This document shows, one piece after another, positions 58,123 to 64,000 of a stretch of DNA of 64,000 nucleotides; positions within the stretch are counted from its first letter, which is position 1, and every line of letters starts with the position of its first letter. The stretch comes from an uncultured Collinsella sp. GTDB taxonomy: Bacteria; Actinomycetota; Coriobacteriia; Coriobacteriales; Coriobacteriaceae. The notes under the pieces are model-generated. The model did not search any database. It had not been told where the DNA came from and worked only from the letters and a program-made list of their open reading frames with translations. The position numbers and the translations under genes were made by a program. The stretch lies in contig CATWSG010000011.1 in the NCBI GenBank assembly GCA_958353395.1, positions 1 through 64,000 on the forward strand, written 5' to 3'.

Positions 58123-59091
58123 CTAGTACTCGACGACGCCCATATAGCGGCGGAAATCGGGATCGTGATCAAACACCTTGCCGCGTGCAGCACGCAGCTC
58201 GCAGTTCATGGCGTAGAACAGCACCGGGTCCAGATAGGCACGGACGCTCGCCGGCACGGCTTCCATACCGTACTCCTTGGCATCGAGCACCATCAGCGTA
58301 TCGGTATGCGTCTTAAGGAACGCCAGGGCGCGCTCGTCCATAGCACGGCACTCGCTGGAGCCCATCTGCAGGAAGTAAAATACGCCATCCTGAGTAGCCT
58401 CGAAGGGGCCATGGAAGTACTCGGCAGAGTGGATGTAGCTGCAGTGCTGCCACTGCATCTCCATAAGAGAGCAGATAGCGAAACCGTAGGTCTGGCTAAA
58501 GTTGGGACCGCTGCCCAGAATATAGAAGAACTCGTGCTCCTGGCAAAGCTTGGCAAAGCGATCGCCCAGCTCGGCATTTACCTTCTCGCGTGCCGGGGGA
58601 AGAATCTTATCCATCTCGGCAATACCGGCATACATATCGGCAAGATCGGCGTAGCCCTCCTGCTGATCGAGCAGCTCTGCTGCAAGCGACAGCGAAATGC
58701 CAGCGGGGACCTCGGCCTGCGGCACGCCCTCGCCCCATGGGTAGACCCACGTGGTCCACTTGCCGGAGTCGATCTTGGATCCAGCGTTGTCGGTCTGGGC
58801 GATCACCGTAGCGCCGGCAGCAAGGGCAATCTCGCAGCCCTCGACGACCTCCGGGGTGTTGCCACTATGGCTACAAGCGATGACCAGGGACTTCTCGCCC
58901 AGACGACGCGGACGCATAATGTCGAATTCACGCGCGGTATAGATATACGAAGTGAAGGTGGTTGCCTCGCGCTGCAGAAGCTCATGAGCCGGGATCAAAT
59001 CGATCATGGAGCCACCGCAAGCAATCCAGTAGACGCTGTCGAACTTGCCCTTCTCGGCAATTGCCTCTTTGATCAGATCGTGTGCGTTCAT
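58123..59091 (-). CDS. frlB: SIS-domain deglycase, fructoselysine-6-phosphate FrlB-like
   Basis: 322 residues from the ATG at 59091 (AAAGGA upstream). Two SIS domains: SVYWIACGGSMIDLIPAHEL, LVIACSHSGNTPEVVEGCEI and FYILGSGPNFSQTYGFAICS with MEMQWQHCSYIHSAEYFHGP. The last segment holds the Glu/His used by FrlB-type deglycases. It would split phosphorylated fructoselysine into glucose 6-phosphate and lysine. Position next to the FrlD kinase and under a GntR regulator supports the assignment; a related Amadori compound could be the true substrate. Confidence 0.87.
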   Translation of the reverse strand: MNAHDLIKEAIAEKGKFDSVYWIACGGSMIDLIPAHELLQREATTFTSYIYTAREFDIMRPRRLGEKSLVIACSHSGNTPEVVEGCEIALAAGATVIAQTDNAGSKIDSGKWTTWVYPWGEGVPQAEVPAGISLSLAAELLDQQEGYADLADMYAGIAEMDKILPPAREKVNAELGDRFAKLCQEHEFFYILGSGPNFSQTYGFAICSLMEMQWQHCSYIHSAEYFHGPFEATQDGVFYFLQMGSSECRAMDERALAFLKTHTDTLMVLDAKEYGMEAVPASVRAYLDPVLFYAMNCELRAARGKVFDHDPDFRRYMGVVEY

Positions 59092-59153
59092 ATCCAGTTC
59101 CTTTCTTGTTTGACCCGCAATCAATGACGTTGGTTGCGTAGCCGATGGTTGTT

Positions 59154-60005
59154 TTAGTCAATCAGATATTTCTCGAATGCGGCCATGTTCTTGGCATCTG
59201 CCGCCGCCGGGTCATCGTAGTAACGACCGTCCGTGATTTCCTGGCCCAGCATGCCGTCGAAACCATGGGCGTTGAGTGTGGCGACGAAGGCGTCCATATC
59301 GTGCTTGCCATCGCCCCACACCAGATGGCCATACGGGTCACCGTCGATAAAGTGCATCTCGTGAATTGCCCCATCACCAAAGGCAGCAAACCAGTCCTCG
59401 AGCGTCTCGCCTGCAACGCCCATCGCGGTTGTATCAACCATGGGCTGTAAGTACGGGCTTGCGACCTCGTCAATCATGCGCTTCGCATCGGAAACCGTCG
59501 TCACAAGGTTGCTCTCCTCGGGACGCAGGCTTTCCATCGTAAGCACCAGACCGTGCTCGCCGGCATACTCCGCCAGAATGGACAAGTGCTCGCGGCTGCG
59601 CTTCCAGGCTTCCTCGCGGTCCTCGTCCCAGTCGCCCCAGCCCGAGTTGATGGACATGCGGTCGCACCCAAGTACCTCGGCAAGCTCAATGCCGTGCTTA
59701 AAGTACGCCAGGCTGCGCTGTTCATGCAGCGGTTTGCGTGCGCAGTACTGCCAAGGATAGACAACATTCTCGGGACACAGAGTACGATACCTAAGCCCAC
59801 GGTCTGCAGCCTTTTTCGCCAGGACCTCAGCCTCAAAGTAGCCCGTGTGGTCGAGCGTCACATGCGGCTCCGCACACCACAGCTCAATGGACTCAAAGCC
59901 CAAACGCTGCTGCACATCAAGGAAGTAATCGAGCGACCACATGATGTAGTGGATATTCATGCCCGCAATCTGTTCGCGGTGCAGCGTCGGTTTGGATTCA
60001 GACAT
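59154..60005 (-). CDS. frlC: Sugar isomerase/epimerase, FrlC-like (AP endonuclease family 2 fold)
   Basis: 283 residues. IHYIMWSLDYFLDVQQRLGFESIELWCAEPH, TLCPENVVYPWQYC, MSINSGWGDWDEDREEAW, VLTMESLRPEESNLVTT (metal Glu), MVDTTAMGVAGETL (Asp), EMHFIDGDPYGHLVWGDG (His) and LGQEITDGRYYDDP (Glu) give the TIM-barrel metal site. The YxxDP end and cluster context match the psicoselysine/fructoselysine 3-epimerase FrlC, which feeds the C3 epimer into the pathway. Confidence 0.82.
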   Translation of the reverse strand: MSESKPTLHREQIAGMNIHYIMWSLDYFLDVQQRLGFESIELWCAEPHVTLDHTGYFEAEVLAKKAADRGLRYRTLCPENVVYPWQYCARKPLHEQRSLAYFKHGIELAEVLGCDRMSINSGWGDWDEDREEAWKRSREHLSILAEYAGEHGLVLTMESLRPEESNLVTTVSDAKRMIDEVASPYLQPMVDTTAMGVAGETLEDWFAAFGDGAIHEMHFIDGDPYGHLVWGDGKHDMDAFVATLNAHGFDGMLGQEITDGRYYDDPAAADAKNMAAFEKYLID

Positions 60006-60006
60006 C

Positions 60007-61590
60007 TTATGCCTCCTTATTTCGGTCGAACACGATTTGTCCGTCCGACATCGTCATGTCAACCGCAAGATCACGTGCGTCGCGATAATCGAGGTCGAAC
60101 ACATCCCGATCGAGCACGCAGATATCGGCAAGCTTGCCAACCTCGAGCGTACCCAGCTCGTCTTCGCGCATCAGGTCGTACGCGCCCCCGGCAGTCCAAG
60201 CGCACAAGAGCTCGACAAGCGTCAGCGTGTTGACCTCATTCACGGGCAGTCCGTCGTCGAAGTATCCGCCGCACGCACTGTAGATTGACTCGCCCAGGCT
60301 CGGAATCAGCAGCGGCAAATCCGTTCCACAGCACACTGTGCATCCGGAATCTTCCATGCCGCGGCGATTCCAGCTGTGCAAAAGTCGCGTCTCGCCAATT
60401 TGTCGACGCATCATCGACAGGCAATCCTCGCGCCGGTCCAGCGTCAGAATCTGCGGATAGACCTCGCAAATTCCACCCAACTTGCCAAACTCGACAAGAT
60501 CGGTCGGGTCAGAGTTCTCGAGATCGGTAATCGCATGGCGACGAAGCATCCGTCCATGCTCGTCTCGAGGCAGCGAGGCATAGAGCGCCACGGTGCGACG
60601 AACGGCGCCATCGCCCTGGCAATGCAAGGAATATCGGAAGCCGTCAGCATCAATTGCACGCAGCTCGTTCTCAATCAGATCCCACTCTGGCTCCTCGACG
60701 ACCGTCTTGCCGGCAGCGCCCGCATCGGCCGAGTCCTCATAGGGGTCTATCATCTCGGCAAGCCCCGCCCATACGCCGCGATCGGTCATACGGTTGAAGC
60801 CAGAAAAACGAACGAACGGTCCCCGGAAGCGCTCTCGTGCCTCGCGGGCATATGACAGATTTGCACCGGCACCCACCGGCTGCGACATCATAGAGACGCG
60901 AACCGTCAGCTCACCAGATTCCTCACGGCGAGCCATTTCGTCGGCAAAGCCGTAGTAGTCATCAAACGCCATTTCCTTGATGGCGGTAACGCCGCGCTCG
61001 TTAAGCATGCTCATGTAGTCCGAATACCCGGCACGCACCTCGGGCAGCGCGAGGAAATCGCTCATCATGCGCCAGATCTTCTCGGCATAGCACGCCTGGG
61101 GTGTAAAGCCGTATCGCGCACTGGCGGCAGCATTGAGAACGCAGGTCTCCGCACCCGATGTAAAGCAGACGACGGGGATATCGCCAAAACAATCGTCAAA
61201 CACAGCTGCCGTATTTGCGTTCTCGGCATCCGATGCCAACGTTTCGGGTAGGTTGTGGCCAAAAGCCGCCGCGCAATCCGGATGATCTTCTTTCCATGCA
61301 CGCAAGAGCGACACAGCCTCTTTGGCATCAGCGATGCCGGACAGATCAGACCCCAACGTCCGCAGCGCCCAACCTGTATAGAAGGTATGCACATCGATCA
61401 GGCCAGGCATGACAGTGCGATCGCCCAGGTCAACTACCTCGTCCGCCTGGGTCAAATACGAAGCTACCTCACACTTGGTGCCAACAGCCTCAATTCGATT
61501 GCCACGGACCGCTACGAAACCTTCAAACGGCAGGTCCCCCGTACCGGTAAAGACGCTCTTAGACGTCAGGACCGTCAAACGATCAGACAT
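60007..61590 (-). CDS. YtcJ-like amidohydrolase with a changed metal motif
   Basis: 527 residues from the ATG at 61590 (AGGTGG upstream; a GTG at 61599 is possible). Amidohydrolase-3 fold: VMPGLIDVHTFYTGWALRTL, LNERGVTAIKEMAFDDYYG, HCQGDGAVRRTVALYASLP, RRHAITDLENSDPTDLVEF and VCCGTDLPLLIPSLGESIYSA. Usual members have PGFIDSHxH; here the second His is replaced (HTF), so a mono- or non-standard metal site is likely. The stop is next to the epimerase start (one base gap). It may hydrolyse an amide-linked Amadori compound or a related urea/amide; the substrate is unknown. Confidence 0.8.
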   Translation of the reverse strand: MSDRLTVLTSKSVFTGTGDLPFEGFVAVRGNRIEAVGTKCEVASYLTQADEVVDLGDRTVMPGLIDVHTFYTGWALRTLGSDLSGIADAKEAVSLLRAWKEDHPDCAAAFGHNLPETLASDAENANTAAVFDDCFGDIPVVCFTSGAETCVLNAAASARYGFTPQACYAEKIWRMMSDFLALPEVRAGYSDYMSMLNERGVTAIKEMAFDDYYGFADEMARREESGELTVRVSMMSQPVGAGANLSYAREARERFRGPFVRFSGFNRMTDRGVWAGLAEMIDPYEDSADAGAAGKTVVEEPEWDLIENELRAIDADGFRYSLHCQGDGAVRRTVALYASLPRDEHGRMLRRHAITDLENSDPTDLVEFGKLGGICEVYPQILTLDRREDCLSMMRRQIGETRLLHSWNRRGMEDSGCTVCCGTDLPLLIPSLGESIYSACGGYFDDGLPVNEVNTLTLVELLCAWTAGGAYDLMREDELGTLEVGKLADICVLDRDVFDLDYRDARDLAVDMTMSDGQIVFDRNKEA

Positions 61591-61599
61591 CACAACCAC

Positions 61600-63063
61600 C
61601 TACGCCGGAAGCATGCCGGAAATGGCAGTAACGACCAAGCCAAACACGACCATGAAAATGAAGAACTTCCAAATGGTCTTCCACCATTGGCCAAACGAAA
61701 TCCTAGCCACGGCAAGACCGGCGACCGTCATGCCCGCCACGGGGCTGATGGTGTTGATGGTCTGGTTGGCAAACTGGAGCGCGGTGACGGCTGCCTCGGG
61801 ATTGAGGCCCATGAGCTCGGTCAGGGGGCCCATAACGGGCATGGTGAGCGCCGCCAGGCCAGAACTCGAGGGAACCAGCAAAGAGAGCAGGCCAAGGACG
61901 ATATACATAAACGTGGTGTAGACGGCGGCGGGTGCACCGGCAAGCGCGGTAGCGAGCGCCTGGAGGATGGTGTCGATGATCATGCCGCCCTCGGCGATGA
62001 CCAGAATACCGCGAGCGATACCGATAACGATGGCAGCGTACGCAAAGTCGGCAAGACCCTTAACGAACTCCTCTGCGATCGTCTGCTGGTCAAGGCCGCC
62101 CAGGATACCGGCAAGCAAGCCCATGCCAAGGAACACAGCGGAAATCTCATTCATGTACCAGCCCTGGGTAACAAGACCCCAGACGATAATGCCCATACCG
62201 CAAGCAAAATCGATAAGCACGAGCTTCTGACGAATAGTGAACTCTTCCTCGATGGAGGCATCGGTCACGGAAAACTCAATACGCTTGAGCTTATCGTCCT
62301 CGTACACAATGGACGACTCGGGGTTTTTCTTGACGCGCATGGCGTAGCGCATGGCCCATGCGATACCGACGGCAGTGAAGATGACCCAAGAAACGGCGCG
62401 CAGCCACAGTTGCGGATTACCCTCGATGCCAATGATGCCTTGGGCGATCAAAACATTAAACGGGTCGATGGTCGAAGCACAATATCCCAGGTTAGGACCA
62501 AGGAAGCAGATGATGAATGCCGTCATCGAGTCATAACCGATACCCATCATGATGGGAATGAAGATGGCATAGAACGGCAGGGCTTCCTCAGACATACCAA
62601 ACGTAGTGCCGCAAATGGACAGCAATGTCATCGTGATGGGAATGATGAGGATGTCCTTGTTCTTGAGCTTTTTAATCACACGGCTCATGCCGGCATTCAA
62701 AGCGTTGGTCTTGGTGATGATCGCGAACGATCCGCCAATCAATAAGACGAACGCAACGACGTCGGCAGCCTCTTGGATACCCTTGGTGGGCGCTTGCAGA
62801 ACCGCGAAGATATCCTGGCCCAGATTGATGGTCTCGCCGGTCTCGGAATCGGTGTAGTTCTTATCGACCTGTTCATAGGTTCCAGCAACGGCGACTTCAC
62901 GCTCGCCCGCCGCCGTCGAAATCATCTTGCGCTGATACTGACCAGAGGGAACAATCCAAGTCAGGACCGCAAAGACAACGATCAGCAAGAACATGATCGT
63001 ATAGACATGCGGTAATTTGAACTTAAAACGTCTGTTTGTCTTCTTCGCCTTCGTATCTGACAT
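61600..63063 (-). CDS. YfcC/DcuC-type integral membrane transporter
   Basis: 487 residues from the ATG at 63063 after GGAGG. A basic N-terminus is followed by about 12 TM helices. FKLPHVYTIMFLLIVVFAVLTWIVPSGQY, ALPFYAIFIPIMMGIGYDSM, GPNLGYCASTIDPFNVLIAQ, LVPSSSGLAALTMPVMGPLT and TINTISPVAGMTV match the YfcC family (PF03606). These carry amino acids or dicarboxylates, often by antiport. It replaces the FrlA permease of E. coli, so uptake of fructoselysine or a related Amadori compound is inferred. First gene of the operon after the regulator. Confidence 0.85.
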   Translation of the reverse strand: MSDTKAKKTNRRFKFKLPHVYTIMFLLIVVFAVLTWIVPSGQYQRKMISTAAGEREVAVAGTYEQVDKNYTDSETGETINLGQDIFAVLQAPTKGIQEAADVVAFVLLIGGSFAIITKTNALNAGMSRVIKKLKNKDILIIPITMTLLSICGTTFGMSEEALPFYAIFIPIMMGIGYDSMTAFIICFLGPNLGYCASTIDPFNVLIAQGIIGIEGNPQLWLRAVSWVIFTAVGIAWAMRYAMRVKKNPESSIVYEDDKLKRIEFSVTDASIEEEFTIRQKLVLIDFACGMGIIVWGLVTQGWYMNEISAVFLGMGLLAGILGGLDQQTIAEEFVKGLADFAYAAIVIGIARGILVIAEGGMIIDTILQALATALAGAPAAVYTTFMYIVLGLLSLLVPSSSGLAALTMPVMGPLTELMGLNPEAAVTALQFANQTINTISPVAGMTVAGLAVARISFGQWWKTIWKFFIFMVVFGLVVTAISGMLPA

Positions 63064-63105
63064 AGATACCTCCAAAGAACTCGAGACTGCATCGCATCTC
63101 GCTTC

Positions 63106-63128
63106 AACGTTTGCACAATGCAAACGTT
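63106..63128 (-). promoter_or_regulatory. 10-bp perfect dyad, operator candidate of the frl operon
   Basis: AACGTTTGCA (63106-63115), spacer CAA, TGCAAACGTT (63119-63128). It lies 15 bases downstream of the -10 and about 43 bases before the transporter start, a good position for a GntR repressor. Confidence 0.7.
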
Positions 63129-63142
63129 CTATGACGTCCCAT

Positions 63143-63171
63143 AGATTACCAGCAGCTTTTTCCTTCATCAA
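63143..63171 (-). promoter_or_regulatory. Promoter of the frl operon
   Basis: Minus strand TTGATG (63171-63166) and TAATCT (63148-63143) with a 17-base spacer. Transcription would start near 63136, just before the operator dyad. Confidence 0.6.
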
Positions 63172-63233
63172 GATAATTTCAAACTGATTGCCGCAACGCG
63201 GTTGAACGGTTGTGTTTGCGCCGTGAACGGTAT

Positions 63234-63269
63234 GGAAACGCCCGGTGAGATGATCCACCGGGCGTTTCC
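63234..63269 (-). terminator. Terminator of the GntR gene
   Basis: GGAAACGCCCGGTG (63234-63247) and CACCGGGCGTTTCC (63256-63269), 14 perfect pairs, 12 bases beyond the stop. Confidence 0.8.
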
Positions 63270-63281
63270 ATTCGCAATGTC

Positions 63282-64000
63282 CTAGATGTCAAAAACGTAG
63301 CGAGAACCAACGATCCGCTGACGACCGATGATAAACGGCCGCCGCTGCTCATCGAAAAAGAAGGCTTCCATATAAAACAAGGGTTCGCCAACGGGAACCG
63401 CCAACAGTCGAGCGACCTCGGGCGACGCGCACGCGATCTCGAGCGTGCACGGGTCGGTATACGCGGGCGTGCGGCCCGTCCGGTTGCGCACGAACTCAAA
63501 AATGGATTGGTTCGATAGAGGTGCCGTTGATAGATAGGCGTTGTCCTCGTAAACGTATATGTTGTTCTCGAGCATGACGGGGACTCCATCGGCAGTACGC
63601 ACGCGCTCAACGCAAATCAAATCAGTTCCAACGGGAACACCAAAGAACTGCGCTTCGGTAGAATCCGCCGGCAGTATCTTTCTCGAAATGACGCACGCCC
63701 CCGGTTCCATTCCGTTAACGCGGCATGCGTCCGAAAAACTCTGGACGTCATCCTTCTGGCGAATCTTGCGCTTGAGCTTGGGGGCATTGACGAACGTGCC
63801 TTTCCCCTGTCGCTTCGTTAGATAGCCCTGCTGGACGAGCTCCTCAATAGCGCGTCGCACGGTAACGCGGCCAACTTTATAGCTCTCAGCCAATTCGAAT
63901 TCGTTGGGTATCCGCGCGCCCGCCTTGTAGGCACCGGAGTTGATTTCGTTTTTAATGATATCAATAACCTGTTGGTACAGCGGTATCGCTGCTTTACCGT
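63282..64000 (-). CDS. GntR/HutC-family regulator, FrlR-like (5' end outside the window)
   Basis: At least 238 residues; the frame is open to the window edge, so the first few codons are missing. The winged HTH begins KAAIPLYQQVIDIIKNEINS, then PNEFELAESYKVGRVTVRRAIEELVQQGYL and KRQGKGTFV. The UTRA effector domain follows (about SDACRVNGMEPGACVISRKI to FIIGRQRIVGSRYVFD). It is on the same strand upstream of the transporter, with its own terminator and a separate promoter between, so it probably represses the frl operon through the dyad at 63106 and responds to a phosphorylated Amadori sugar. Confidence 0.9.
   Translation of the reverse strand, partial: GKAAIPLYQQVIDIIKNEINSGAYKAGARIPNEFELAESYKVGRVTVRRAIEELVQQGYLTKRQGKGTFVNAPKLKRKIRQKDDVQSFSDACRVNGMEPGACVISRKILPADSTEAQFFGVPVGTDLICVERVRTADGVPVMLENNIYVYEDNAYLSTAPLSNQSIFEFVRNRTGRTPAYTDPCTLEIACASPEVARLLAVPVGEPLFYMEAFFFDEQRRPFIIGRQRIVGSRYVFDI

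Noticed and set aside
61255..62745. Plus-strand frame of 496 codons over the transporter and amidohydrolase genes
   Set aside because: His/Asp/Gly/Asn-rich antisense translation with no hydrophobic pattern or motif; both minus-strand genes are well supported.

Overview
The window looks like one contig of a GC-rich Gram-positive anaerobe of the class Coriobacteriia, most probably Collinsella or a close relative. This is inferred from base composition and gene content, not from a marker search. Supporting content: Pta with two acetate kinases and an L-lactate dehydrogenase (fermentation), a D-aspartate ligase with an aspartate racemase (Gram-positive wall cross-bridge), ECF-type amino acid uptake, UDP-galactopyranose mutase, and an Amadori-sugar (fructoselysine) cluster typical of gut bacteria. 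No rRNA, tRNA, CRISPR array, prophage or insertion sequence was seen.

Layout. 1-583 no gene seen. 584-9267: polyphosphate kinase, 23S rRNA methyltransferase, an AT-richer patch with two membrane zinc-ribbon proteins (one with a frame-breaking poly-G tract), DJ-1 and Maf housekeeping genes, and a P1 peptidase. 9268-11856: palindromic 3' elements, a glycosyltransferase and Glf. 12088-15941: pta and tandem acetate kinases. 16062-22437: MFS/LysR pair, HIT protein, exonuclease VII, a membrane zinc protease, RNase D. 22536-25663: lipid kinase, a 30-residue membrane protein, a surface C69 dipeptidase. 25856-29346: tryptophan leader peptide and attenuator, then a TrpP-like S-component, a fused ECF ATPase and EcfT. 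29471-31557: D-Asp racemase and ligase. 31778-36814: MOSC protein, secreted coiled-coil wall protein, HTH/kinase pair, lipoprotein. 36817-42186: lysine/DAP biosynthesis (M20 deacetylase divergent from a lysine-riboswitch-led lysA-dapA fusion, dapB, dapH). 42434-54910: nucleoid protein, DUF2974 hydrolase, ldh, aminotransferase, NAD synthetase, two disordered proteins, EttA, SdpI/SdpR-like pair. 54990-55260: a probable SOS-controlled small toxin locus. 55371-56965: TcdA and TatD. 57245-64000: fructoselysine cluster (frlD, frlB, epimerase, amidohydrolase, YfcC-type transporter, GntR regulator cut by the window end).

Main points of interest. (1) A 28-residue hydrophobic peptide gene at 55077 has a GAAC-N4-GTTC LexA-type box in its promoter, and its 5' leader can pair with its 3' UTR over three segments, one of which covers the Shine-Dalgarno. 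This architecture resembles SOS-induced type I toxins such as TisB, but the sequence appears undescribed to me. (2) Two families of long structured palindromes lie just 3' of stop codons in sense orientation. Stems differ between copies but stay complementary, while short internal-loop sequences are kept; this is a covariation pattern. (3) A tryptophan leader peptide with three Trp codons controls an ECF transporter. (4) A LysA-DapA fusion keeps an internal Shine-Dalgarno and start, under a lysine riboswitch. (5) A nine-G tract sits inside a signal peptide.
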